Origin: an uncultured Eubacteriales bacterium
GTDB lineage: Bacteria > Bacillota > Clostridia > Christensenellales > Aristaeellaceae
Length of the DNA: 64,000 nt
Reading direction: 5' to 3'
NCBI GenBank assembly: GCA_902793325.1
Contig: CADBCY010000011.1
Span: 1-64,000 of the forward strand
Numbering within the stretch: the first letter of the stretch is position 1; the number at the start of each line of letters is the position of its first letter. The notes below the pieces were generated by a model. The model was not told the origin of the DNA. It worked only from the letters and a program-made list of their open reading frames with translations, and ran no database searches. The translations under genes and the position numbers were made by a program. Of this stretch, positions 57,500 to 64,000 are shown piece after piece.

Positions 57500-57515
57500 G
57501 CCCGCAGGACGAGGA

Positions 57516-57875
57516 TTACTTCTCCAGCGCCTTCTTGGCCTGCTCGGCCAGGGCCGCGAACGCGGCGGGCTCGGAGATGGCCAGCTCGGACAGCACCTTG
57601 CGGTTGATGTCGATGTTGGCGACCTTCAGGCCGTTCATCAGGCGGGAATAGCTCAGGCCGTTGATGCGGGCCGCCGCGTTGATGCGGGCGATCCACAGGC
57701 GACGGAAGTCGCGCTTCTTCTGCTTGCGGCCGATGTAGGCGTAGCGCAGGGAACGGCGGACCTGTTCGCTGGCTGCACGGTACTGCTTGCTCTTTGCGCC
57801 AAAGTAGCCCTTGGCGAGCTTCATAATCTTGCGCTTTTTCTTCTGTGCGTTTACAGCACGCTTAATCCTTGCCAT
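57516..57875 (-). CDS. rplT: 50S ribosomal protein L20
   Basis: L20 binds 23S rRNA early in 50S assembly and, in Bacillota, represses the infC operon by binding its leader. The 119-residue product starts [30 protein letters not shown] with the family's basic N-terminal tail. It is the last gene of infC-rpmI-rplT. Confidence 0.98.
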   Translation of the reverse strand: MARIKRAVNAQKKKRKIMKLAKGYFGAKSKQYRAASEQVRRSLRYAYIGRKQKKRDFRRLWIARINAAARINGLSYSRLMNGLKVANIDINRKVLSELAISEPAAFAALAEQAKKALEK

Positions 57876-57890
57876 TGTTGGTTCGCCTCC

Positions 57891-58088
57891 TTACTTGTAC
57901 GGAATCAGTTTCTTCATGGTCTTGCCTTCGGTGGTGGTCAGATAGGCCGCCTTGCGAAGGTTACGGGTGCGCTTGGTGGGCTTCTTGGTCAGGATATGAC
58001 GCTTGAAGGCCTGAGCGCGCTTGACCTTGCCGGTCTTGGTGAGGTTAAAACGCTTTGCGGCGCCCTTATGGGTTTTCTGCTTGGGCAT
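57891..58088 (-). CDS. rpmI: 50S ribosomal protein L35
   Basis: The 65-residue basic protein begins [24 protein letters not shown], typical of L35. It lies between infC and rplT with short gaps and a GAGGAGG ribosome site. Confidence 0.98.
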   Translation of the reverse strand: MPKQKTHKGAAKRFNLTKTGKVKRAQAFKRHILTKKPTKRTRNLRKAAYLTTTEGKTMKKLIPYK

Positions 58089-58121
58089 GGGGTTTTCCTC
58101 CTCTCGTCGATCGAGGCTGCC

Positions 58122-58634
58122 TCAGTCGGAAGCCTTCGGTGTAATGAACATGGACATGCTGCGGCCCTCGATGGCGGGAGCCTTTTCAACAGTGCCGTAG
58201 TCCTTGATCCTCTCGGCAAACTCCATCATGATCTGACGGCCGATTTCGGAGTGTGTAATCTGACGCCCGCGGAAGCGGATCGTCACCTTCACCTTATTGC
58301 CATCCTTCAGGAACTTCACGGCGTTCTTGAACTTCACGTCCACGTCGTGGTCCTCGATGGTGGCGGACAGGCGGACTTCCTTCACGGTAATGACCTTCTG
58401 ATTCTTGCGGAATTCGCGCTCCTTCTTGGACTGCTCAAAGCGGTACTTGCCATAGTCCATGAGCTTGCAGACCGGTGGACGGGCTTGCGGCGCGATCTTG
58501 ACCAGGTCAAGCTGACGCTCCTCGGCCAGGGCCAGCGCATCCCTGCTGGACATGACGCCCAGCTGTTCGCCGTTCTGATCCACGACACGCACCTCGCGAT
58601 CGCGAATCTCCTCGTTAATCATGAGATCGTTAAT
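58122..58634 (-). CDS. infC: Translation initiation factor IF-3 with ATT start
   Basis: IF-3 controls start-codon fidelity and 30S recycling. The product has the N-terminal domain (INEEIRDREVRVVD), linker, and the C-terminal domain with KVTIRFRGRQITHSEIGRQIM. The start is assigned to ATT at 58634: AGGAGG lies eight bases upstream, and the encoded N-terminus then aligns with other IF-3 proteins. The GTG at 58643 overlaps that Shine-Dalgarno, and the ATG at 58622 lacks one. Rare ATT starts in infC allow IF-3 to limit its own translation. The 171-residue length is normal. Confidence 0.93.
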   Translation of the reverse strand: MNDLMINEEIRDREVRVVDQNGEQLGVMSSRDALALAEERQLDLVKIAPQARPPVCKLMDYGKYRFEQSKKEREFRKNQKVITVKEVRLSATIEDHDVDVKFKNAVKFLKDGNKVKVTIRFRGRQITHSEIGRQIMMEFAERIKDYGTVEKAPAIEGRSMSMFITPKASD

Positions 58635-58781
58635 ACCGAGCACCTCCTAATCCTGTTTGTCGAATGAAAATTGGAGCAGCGCATCGCGCCGCTCCAATCA
58701 AGCCCCGGACGGGACCCTTCTGAACCTCAGAAACCACAACAGCGTGAGCCGCAGGGTGAGAAGCGGGCGCTTCTGCTTACC
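58635..58781 (-). ncRNA. infC leader, candidate L20-type attenuator
   Basis: The transcript from the promoter at 58787-58815 has a leader of about 145 nt containing several pairable segments and a terminator hairpin (58667-58697) just before the infC ribosome site. In Bacillus the same operon is controlled by L20 binding such a leader. The exact secondary structure was not computed. Confidence 0.65.
58667..58697 (-). terminator. Attenuator hairpin in the infC leader
   Basis: A 12-position stem with one mismatch (58671-58682 with 58686-58697) and a 3-nt loop is followed on the minus strand by TTTTC. It lies about 30 nt upstream of the infC start codon. Confidence 0.8.
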
Positions 58782-58786
58782 GAATT

Positions 58787-58815
58787 ATTATAGCATTGCC
58801 GGCGTCGGCATGCAA
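58787..58815 (-). promoter_or_regulatory. Sigma-A promoter of infC-rpmI-rplT
   Basis: On the minus strand TTGCAT (58815-58810) and TATAAT (58792-58787) are 17 bp apart. Confidence 0.85.
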
Positions 58816-58840
58816 GGAAAACTTCTGTTAAATCCCGGCC

Positions 58841-59482
58841 CTACTCCAGCAGCGACCGGACCTTCTCCGCCATGGCCTCCGCCAGGCGCAGGTGGCCTTC
58901 GGCGGTCATGTGCACCGCGTCCAGCGGCGAGACCTCCGCGTAGGGCGAGGCGTCGAAGAAATCGCAGCGCATGAGCTTCGAGATGCGGCGGAATTCCCGC
59001 GGCAGCCCCCTGGACACCGCGATGGCCTGCTCGCCGAAGCACTCGGCGTGCCGGGTCTGCATCAGGTTCCCGAGGATGGTCGGCGGCGCGACAATCACGA
59101 TCTTCGCGGGCTTGCCGGCCTCGTTGACGGCGAACAGCTTCGCCGTGCGCGCCAGTTGCATCATGCCCTGGCCAATGGTCATCGGCGTCAGGCCGAAGCG
59201 GCGCTTGGTATCGTTGCTGCCCAGCATAATCAGCACCGCGTCCAGCGGGTTGTGGCTCATCAGTATGGGCGGCAGCAGCGCCACGCCGCTCTTGTACCCG
59301 CCCTCGGTAGGGTCGTCCATGACGCAGGTGCGGCCGTTGAAGCCCTCCTCCACCACGGCGTAGCCCTCCCCCAGCAGCTCGCCGAGGCGCATGGGCCAGC
59401 GGGTGTGCTCGTCGTAGCGCCCGCCGGTGGGAATGTAGCCGTAGGTGTTGGAATCGCCGTAGCACAGGATGCGCTTCTTCAT
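58841..59482 (-). CDS. SGNH/GDSL hydrolase
   Basis: The 213-residue product has all SGNH blocks: the nucleophile Ser in CYGDSNTYG, the oxyanion Gly in FNGRTC, Asn in LGSNDTK, and the Asp/His pair in PLDAVHMTAEGH. It is a small cytoplasmic esterase or acetyl-hydrolase, since no signal peptide is present. The substrate is unknown; relatives act on carbohydrate esters or lysophospholipids. GGAGG precedes the ATG at 59482. It is last in the cdaA-cdaR unit, 26 bp behind a membrane protein gene. Confidence 0.88.
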   Translation of the reverse strand: MKKRILCYGDSNTYGYIPTGGRYDEHTRWPMRLGELLGEGYAVVEEGFNGRTCVMDDPTEGGYKSGVALLPPILMSHNPLDAVLIMLGSNDTKRRFGLTPMTIGQGMMQLARTAKLFAVNEAGKPAKIVIVAPPTILGNLMQTRHAECFGEQAIAVSRGLPREFRRISKLMRCDFFDASPYAEVSPLDAVHMTAEGHLRLAEAMAEKVRSLLE

Positions 59483-59508
59483 GCGCTTAACCTCCAGAAC
59501 GTGAGGGA

Positions 59509-60225
59509 TCACTCGTCCTTTTCATCCTCGAAGGAGAACAGGCTCTCCACCTCGCCGTCGTCCTCGCCGTAGCGCGCGGGGTCCGGCAGGCTGTTGACAT
59601 TGAAGACCTCGTCCTCGTAGGAGTCCGCGACGCCGGCATCCACGCCGAACAGGCCGCCGTCCAGGGGCTCGTCCATGCCGACCGGTTCGACGATTCGCTC
59701 CTCGTCCTCCCTGCGCTTCACGATGGTGCCGATGGCCGTGCGGCGCTTGCGCGCGGCCTTCGCGCCGCGGGCGGGCACGCGCGTCTCCTCGGAGCGGCCG
59801 CGGCGGGGCTTTTCCTCCACCCTGCGCGCGGGCCTCGGGCGGTGCTCGGGCCGCTGCGCCACGCTGCTGGCCACGACGAAATCGCGCTCGGACCAGTCGT
59901 CCTCGATGATGTCGTCGTCCTCGGTGAAGCGCTGGTGGTCGATCCTGCCGCCGGCGAAGAACTTCTCATCGTTGACGATGACGCGCTCCTTTCGGAACCA
60001 CACCCAGTACGGGCGCCAGCGCACCAGCCAGACCACGATGTCCACGGCGATGCCGATGAACAGGAACAGCGCCAGGAGCTTCGCCCAGTTCTGGGAGAGC
60101 CACAGCAGCGGCGACACGCCCGTGCTGCCCGCAAGGTTGAACAGGCGCAGGACCCAGCTCGCCACGCCCTTCAGCCAGCTGAGCATGACGCTGACGAAGG
60201 AATTGGAAAAACTGCTCAATGTCAT
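59509..60225 (-). CDS. Membrane-anchored protein with charged low-complexity tail
   Basis: The 238-residue product has one or two N-terminal hydrophobic segments, the main one about residues 48-68 (LLALFLFIGIAVDIVVWLV). A long, charged and probably disordered cytoplasmic region follows: basic in the middle (Arg/Lys/Ala-rich, about 125-170) and acidic at the end. No family recognised. It lies about 60 bp after cdaR, at the place where glmM follows in B. subtilis. GGGAGG precedes the ATG. Confidence 0.7.
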   Translation of the reverse strand: MTLSSFSNSFVSVMLSWLKGVASWVLRLFNLAGSTGVSPLLWLSQNWAKLLALFLFIGIAVDIVVWLVRWRPYWVWFRKERVIVNDEKFFAGGRIDHQRFTEDDDIIEDDWSERDFVVASSVAQRPEHRPRPARRVEEKPRRGRSEETRVPARGAKAARKRRTAIGTIVKRREDEERIVEPVGMDEPLDGGLFGVDAGVADSYEDEVFNVNSLPDPARYGEDDGEVESLFSFEDEKDE

Positions 60226-60283
60226 AGGTACAGACCTCCCGCAGGCGCGGCGACGCGCCCGCCTCTATGCATACCCGCGGGGC

Positions 60284-61597
60284 TTATTCCCCGGCGGGCT
60301 CCGTAATCGTAATCTCCAGCGCCCCGACCTCCAGCGTCAGGTCGGGATAGGCTTCCTCGTCCCAGGTCGGCGCGAGCTGGTAGGTGCCCTCCGTCAGCCC
60401 GCTGACGTCGGCCGTCAGGCGAACGCCCCGCGTCTGCGCAGCGGAGATGGCTTCGGATGTCCCGACGAGCACCACCGAGGGCGAACCGTGCCTCGCGGTC
60501 GCGCCATTCTCCAGCCCCACGACGTCCACCGACACGTTCCTCGCGTCCTCGCGCTGCTTCTCCTTCTCGATGGTCACGTTGACGTAGACCTCTTCGTTGG
60601 ATACGTAGCGGAAGTCGGACAGCAGCGTGAGCGCGGCCTTCGCGCTGAAGCTCTGCGCCATGCCCTCGACGGACACGGGCTCGATGTTCAGGTGATCCAC
60701 GCTGTCCAGCAGCTCGCTGTCCGCGGCCACCTGGATGCTCTCCGGCTGGATGGATACCGCCGTGACCTCGTAGCCCTCCGCGGGCTTGCCGGTGAGCACG
60801 CTCTCCGCGTCGTTCGCGACGGGAATGTCGCGGCTCGGGTAGGCTTCGAGACTGATGGAGATGGACGAGGTGGAGCGGTTCAGCATGCCCATGGCGATCT
60901 CCTCGCCCGAGCCGTTGAGCAGCACGTAGGGCAGCGCCGTCACCGTGGCGCTCTCCACGTCCGTCACGTCCACGTAGACGCAGGCCGAGGCGATGCTGCG
61001 CACCGCGGAGGCCGCGCCGGACACGGTGATCACCGAGGGGTTCACGCGGGCGATGTTGTACCAGTAATCGTCGTCGTTATCGCCGACGATCTGGCAGTTC
61101 ACCGGCACCGAGCGCGAGTCGAGCTGCTCGAAGGTCAGCGTCACCGATGCGGGCACGATGCCGGTCACCCGGCCGTAGGCGCTGTTGGCCCGCAGGCGCA
61201 CCTCCTGCGTCCCCGCGGCGCGCACGGTGGACAGGTCCAGCGTCACCTGCACGTTGTCCGAGGACACCCTCGAGTAGTTGGCCTGGGGCGCCTCCACCGT
61301 CACGGAGATGCCGGAGAGCGCCGTTTCGGGGTCCTCCAGCAGCGCGAGGCCGTTCGAATTCAGCGTCGTCTGGCCGCTGACGTAGCCCGTCAGTCCGTAG
61401 AGTATCTTGGGCCGCGTGATGGAGGTGTTGGTGCTGATGACGTAGTTCCACAGCAGGATCGCCAGCAGCAGCGAGAGCAGCTTCAGCCACAGGTTGTGGC
61501 TCACCAGGCCCCACAGCCAGCGCAGGAGCCAGTGGCCCTGCCGGTCGCCGGATTTCTCCCTGAGGCGCCGGATCGCATTTCGAAGGCTATTCTTCAT
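60284..61597 (-). CDS. cdaR: CdaA regulatory protein CdaR (YbbR domains)
   Basis: The 437-residue product has a short cytoplasmic segment, one membrane helix (LWLKLLSLLLAILLWNYVI, about 32-50) and an extracytoplasmic region of four YbbR-like repeats ending in TLEVGALEITI. CdaR binds CdaA and modulates c-di-AMP synthesis. It overlaps cdaA by 11 bp, consistent with coupled translation. Confidence 0.92.
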   Translation of the reverse strand: MKNSLRNAIRRLREKSGDRQGHWLLRWLWGLVSHNLWLKLLSLLLAILLWNYVISTNTSITRPKILYGLTGYVSGQTTLNSNGLALLEDPETALSGISVTVEAPQANYSRVSSDNVQVTLDLSTVRAAGTQEVRLRANSAYGRVTGIVPASVTLTFEQLDSRSVPVNCQIVGDNDDDYWYNIARVNPSVITVSGAASAVRSIASACVYVDVTDVESATVTALPYVLLNGSGEEIAMGMLNRSTSSISISLEAYPSRDIPVANDAESVLTGKPAEGYEVTAVSIQPESIQVAADSELLDSVDHLNIEPVSVEGMAQSFSAKAALTLLSDFRYVSNEEVYVNVTIEKEKQREDARNVSVDVVGLENGATARHGSPSVVLVGTSEAISAAQTRGVRLTADVSGLTEGTYQLAPTWDEEAYPDLTLEVGALEITITEPAGE

Positions 61598-62465
61598 CCT
61601 GCGGCGCCTCCTCCCTGCGAAGCGTGCCCAGCCAGGTAACCATGTTCCGGTCGGGCGTGAACAGTTCCGTGAGCAGTATGGTCAGCGAGCGCTCGTCCAG
61701 GTGGCGGGTCAGCTTGCCCTCCCGCGCCATGGAGATGATGCCCGTCTCCTCCGATACGATCAGCGCCACGGCGTCGGTGCTCTCCGTGATGCCGATGGCG
61801 GCGCGATGGCGGGTGCCCAAATCGCGGCTGATGGTGGGGTTTTCGGACAGCGGCAGTATGCACGCCGCCGCGTTGATGCGCAGCCCGCTCACGATCATGG
61901 CGCCGTCGTGCAGGGGCGTGTTCGGCTCGAAGATGTTCTCGATGAGCGGCGCGGAGATCTCCGCGTCGACCACGGTGCCGGATTCGATGATGTCCCCAAG
62001 CCCGGTGTTGCGCTCGACGACGATCAGCGCGCCGATGCGCTTCCTCGCCATGTCGCCCATGGCCCTGACGATCTCCGTCACCGGCTCGTCCACCCGCTCC
62101 GCGGTCCTGCGGTTCGGCACGCCGAACACCCGCCGCACGAAGCGCGAGCGCCCGAGTTGGTCCAGGCCGCGCCTGAATTCCGGCTGGAACAGGATCACCA
62201 GCACGATCAGGCCCATGCTGATCAACTGGTTCAGCAGCCAGCTCACGGCGCTGAAGCGCAGCGCGCTGCACGCCCAGGCCATCACCAGCAACAGCGCGAT
62301 GCCCTTCAACAGGGAGTTCGAGCGGGTGTTCATCAGGAGCTTGATGACGTTATAGATGAGGACGGTGAGTATGGCCACGTCCACGATATTGTGCCAGTCG
62401 GGATGCTGGAAGAGGTTGGTGAACAGCGCGCCGATGGAAAACAAAAACTCCCTCAGTTGCACCAT
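61587..62465 (-). CDS. cdaA: Diadenylate cyclase CdaA
   Basis: CdaA makes c-di-AMP from two ATP at the membrane. The 292-residue product has three N-terminal membrane helices (about 25-95), and the DAC domain with the DGA motif at 187-189 (LHDGAM) and RHR at 219-221 (GTRHRAA). The ATG at 62465 has GGGGAGG eight bases upstream. It heads the unit cdaA-cdaR-membrane protein-SGNH hydrolase. Likely targets in this window are KtrA; PgpH degrades the product. Confidence 0.96.
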   Translation of the reverse strand: MVQLREFLFSIGALFTNLFQHPDWHNIVDVAILTVLIYNVIKLLMNTRSNSLLKGIALLLVMAWACSALRFSAVSWLLNQLISMGLIVLVILFQPEFRRGLDQLGRSRFVRRVFGVPNRRTAERVDEPVTEIVRAMGDMARKRIGALIVVERNTGLGDIIESGTVVDAEISAPLIENIFEPNTPLHDGAMIVSGLRINAAACILPLSENPTISRDLGTRHRAAIGITESTDAVALIVSEETGIISMAREGKLTRHLDERSLTILLTELFTPDRNMVTWLGTLRREEAPQDEE

Positions 62466-62521
62466 GTCGTCAGCCTCCCCTCTCCGGTCCGTCGATCTGC
62501 GGGAACAGAATCCCAACTTTT

Positions 62522-62549
62522 ATTATAATACAAAACCCCACAAAAGCAA
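62522..62549 (-). promoter_or_regulatory. Sigma-A promoter of cdaA
   Basis: On the minus strand TTGCTT (62549-62544) and TATAAT (62527-62522) have 16-bp spacing. It is divergent from the araD promoter. Confidence 0.78.
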
Positions 62550-62599
62550 ATGACTTTTCCGCGCATTTATCTAAAATTTTGCACAAGCCGCGGAGGCGG

Positions 62600-62614
62600 T
62601 TGCGCGCCGCGCAA
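62600..62614. promoter_or_regulatory. Palindromic operator candidate in the araD promoter
   Basis: TTGCGCG and CGCGCAA flank a single C (62600-62614), a perfect 7-1-7 palindrome that includes the -35 hexamer of the araD promoter. A further half-site CGCGCAA occurs at 62648-62654. A bound repressor would block polymerase. Confidence 0.5.
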
Positions 62615-62628
62615 AAGGATGCTATAAT
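62600..62628 (+). promoter_or_regulatory. Sigma-A promoter of araD
   Basis: TTGCGC (62600-62605) and TATAAT (62623-62628) have 17-bp spacing. The -10 is perfect and the -35 is fair. Confidence 0.7.
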
Positions 62629-62670
62629 CATACTGACGCGCGCATCCCGCGCAAGACAGGAGGAATACGC

Positions 62671-63369
62671 ATGAAGCAGTTGAAGGAAAGGGTCTACGAG
62701 GCCAACATGGAGCTCTGGCGCCGCAACCTCGTCATCTACACCTGGGGCAACGTCTCCGAGATCGACCGGGCGAAGGGCGTGGTCGCCATCAAGCCCAGCG
62801 GCGTGCCCTACGACGACCTGACCGCGGACATGATCGTGGTCATGGACCTGGAGACCGGGAAGACCGTGGAGGGCAGCCTGAACCCCTCCTCCGACGCGCC
62901 CACGCACCTGGCGCTGTACCGCGCGTTCGCGGAGGTCGGCGGCGTGACCCATACCCATTCCCCCTATGCCACCGCCTGGGCGCAGGCGGGCCGCGCCATT
63001 CCCTGCTTCGGCACCACCCACGCCGACTACTTCCGGGGCGACATCCCGATTTCCCGCTTCCTGACCCCCGAGGAGACCGAGGAAGCCTACGAAGCCAACA
63101 CCGGCAAGGTCATCATCGAGGCCTTCGAGGGCCGCAACCCCATGTACACCCCCGCCATACTCACCCGCGGCCACGGCCCCTTCACCTGGGGCAAGAGCGG
63201 CATGGATTCCGTCCACAACGCCGTAGTGCTGGAGGAGCTGGCCAAGATGGGCATGTGGTCGCTGAGCCTGACGCCGGGCCTGGGCGAGCTGCCGCAGCAC
63301 GTGTCCGACAAGCACTTCCTGCGCAAGCACGGCCCCAACGCCTACTACGGACAAAAGACGAACAGGTGA
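62671..63369 (+). CDS. araD: L-ribulose-5-phosphate 4-epimerase
   Basis: AraD interconverts L-ribulose-5-phosphate and D-xylulose-5-phosphate. The 232-residue product is a class II aldolase-fold protein: phosphate-binding TWGNVSEID and KPSGVPYDDL, GSLNPSSDAPTH, the zinc pair in THTHSPYA, and the third His in LTRGHGPFTWG, ending HGPNAYYGQ. These fit AraD/SgbE/UlaF rather than fuculose aldolase. No araA or araB adjoins. AGGAGG precedes the ATG, and a terminator follows, so it is a single-gene unit. Confidence 0.92.
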   Translation: MKQLKERVYEANMELWRRNLVIYTWGNVSEIDRAKGVVAIKPSGVPYDDLTADMIVVMDLETGKTVEGSLNPSSDAPTHLALYRAFAEVGGVTHTHSPYATAWAQAGRAIPCFGTTHADYFRGDIPISRFLTPEETEEAYEANTGKVIIEAFEGRNPMYTPAILTRGHGPFTWGKSGMDSVHNAVVLEELAKMGMWSLSLTPGLGELPQHVSDKHFLRKHGPNAYYGQKTNR

Positions 63370-63393
63370 CGCCTTTTGTTCCCGGGAATGCCC

Positions 63394-63436
63394 GAACGGG
63401 AGTGGACGCATCCGTCCCTCCCGTTCCTGTTTTGTG
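63394..63436 (+). terminator. Rho-independent terminator of araD
   Basis: A 14-bp stem with one bulged T (63394-63408 with 63413-63426) and a 4-nt loop is followed by CTGTTTTGT. Confidence 0.85.
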
Positions 63437-63525
63437 CCTGTTACGCGACCATGGACAATTTGCCGCAACGGATTCCGGCTTTTTTGTCAGCCCTGTCAAC
63501 CCTCACCAATGCCCCCGATTCTTTT

Positions 63526-63546
63526 TGTGAAAACGATCAATTCACA
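63526..63546. promoter_or_regulatory. cre-like/inverted-repeat operator before the ABC ATPase gene
   Basis: TGAAAACGATCAAT (63528-63541) differs from the CcpA cre consensus TGWAANCGNTNWCW at one position. It sits within a TGTGAA (63526-63531) and TTCACA (63541-63546) inverted repeat that ends on the -35 box. CcpA or a LacI-type repressor could act here. Confidence 0.5.
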
Positions 63547-63569
63547 TTTTCCTCACAATCTGCTATAAT
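63541..63569 (+). promoter_or_regulatory. Sigma-A promoter of the ABC ATPase gene
   Basis: TTCACA (63541-63546) and TATAAT (63564-63569) are 17 bp apart, followed by GGGAGG before the ATG at 63605. Confidence 0.75.
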
Positions 63570-63604
63570 AAACCCATCAAATAAATCACAGGGAGGAATA
63601 CACC

Positions 63605-64000
63605 ATGGCAAGTCTGTCTCTTAAACACATCTACAAGATCTATCCCGGCGATGTGACCGCGGTCAGCGATTTCAACCTGGAGATCGAAGACAAGGAATTC
63701 ATCGTGCTGGTCGGCCCCTCCGGCTGCGGCAAATCCACCACCCTGCGCATGGTCGCCGGCCTGGAGGACATCTCCAAGGGCGAGCTGCGCATCGACGACA
63801 AGGTCGTCAACCACATTCCCCCGAAGGATCGCGACATCGCCATGGTGTTCCAGAGCTACGCCCTCTATCCGCATATGACCGTGTACAACAACATGGCCTT
63901 TGGTCTGAAGCTTCGCAAGATGCCCAAGGACCAGATCGACAAGCGCGTGAAGGAAGCCGCCAAGATCCTGAGCATCGAGGCGCTGCTGAACCGCAAGCCC
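63605..64000 (+). CDS. Carbohydrate ABC transporter ATPase, MsmK/UgpC type (partial)
   Basis: The first 132 residues are visible. They contain Walker [12 protein letters not shown], the Q-loop [14 protein letters not shown], and the family start [15 protein letters not shown]. They match the MsmK/UgpC/MalK ATPases that energise sugar importers, often shared by several of them. The C-terminal signature, Walker B and regulatory domain lie beyond the window. The cre-like site in its promoter fits catabolite control. Confidence 0.93.
   Translation, partial: MASLSLKHIYKIYPGDVTAVSDFNLEIEDKEFIVLVGPSGCGKSTTLRMVAGLEDISKGELRIDDKVVNHIPPKDRDIAMVFQSYALYPHMTVYNNMAFGLKLRKMPKDQIDKRVKEAAKILSIEALLNRKP

Noticed and set aside
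63526..63546. CRP-type site
   Set aside because: TGTGA and TCACA are 11 bases apart, not 6, and CRP is not expected in this lineage. The cre-like reading fits better.

Overview
The window is a contiguous, gene-dense, GC-rich chromosomal segment from a spore-forming member of the Bacillota, most likely Clostridia. The evidence is the spoIIA operon (spoIIAA-spoIIAB-sigF), spoVT, yqfC and yqfD, the ctsR-mcsA-mcsB-clpC stress operon, PurR of the Bacillus type, RqcP next to HU, CdaA/CdaR, and a reverse-domain rubrerythrin typical of anaerobes. High GC, DUF5685 and DUF6062 proteins and frequent TTG starts suggest one of the GC-rich clostridial lineages (Christensenellales or Oscillospirales like); that placement is inference. 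No rRNA, tRNA, CRISPR array, intact insertion sequence or prophage was seen.

Layout. 1-6.7 kb: a secreted protein and murC (minus), divergent purR with a PurBox pair on its promoter, upp, rsmA, and a ROK regulator (minus). 6.7-12.4 kb: a peroxiredoxin (minus) divergent from a plus-strand run of poorly characterised genes (YprB-type nuclease, TPR protein, DUF5685, DnaJ-domain protein, zinc-ribbon membrane protein, DUF6062), then a small Cys-rich protein and a Xer-type recombinase. 13.7-26.5 kb: one long minus-strand operon (TIGR03960 radical SAM, DUF2344, RNase G, miaB, ylbF, mutS, mutL, miaA, a degenerate metal-binding lipoprotein, rnhA). 26.6-32 kb: lysA, the spoIIA operon with a sigma-H-like promoter, and a class A PBP. 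32-48 kb: minus-strand blocks clpC-mcsB-mcsA-ctsR, mtnN-ispDF-rqcP-hup-mazG, spoVT, an amidohydrolase, a PrsA-like foldase, ktrA-ktrB, a PfkB kinase and a small membrane protein. 48-56 kb: yqfC-yqfD-phoH-pgpH-ybeY/cdd-era-recO-rubrerythrin (plus). 56.2-56.9 kb: an AT-richer scar with a 49-aa membrane ORF, a decayed copy of the rubrerythrin 3' end and a 5'-truncated cbiC. 57.5-64 kb: rplT-rpmI-infC with its leader, an SGNH hydrolase, a membrane protein, cdaR-cdaA (all minus), then araD and the start of an MsmK-type ABC ATPase (plus).

Most genes are housekeeping: translation and tRNA modification, mismatch repair, peptidoglycan and isoprenoid synthesis, proteolysis, K+ and c-di-AMP homeostasis, and sporulation. 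Regulation is unusually readable. Many sigma-A promoters have near-consensus -10 boxes with 16-18 bp spacing, there is a consensus CtsR operator and a PurBox pair, an attenuator precedes infC with its ATT start, and intrinsic terminators separate the operons. The least explained parts are the DUF5685/DnaJ/DUF6062 cluster, the ligand-depleted TroA-like lipoprotein, the fused YbeY-cytidine deaminase and the AT-rich scar behind rubrerythrin.
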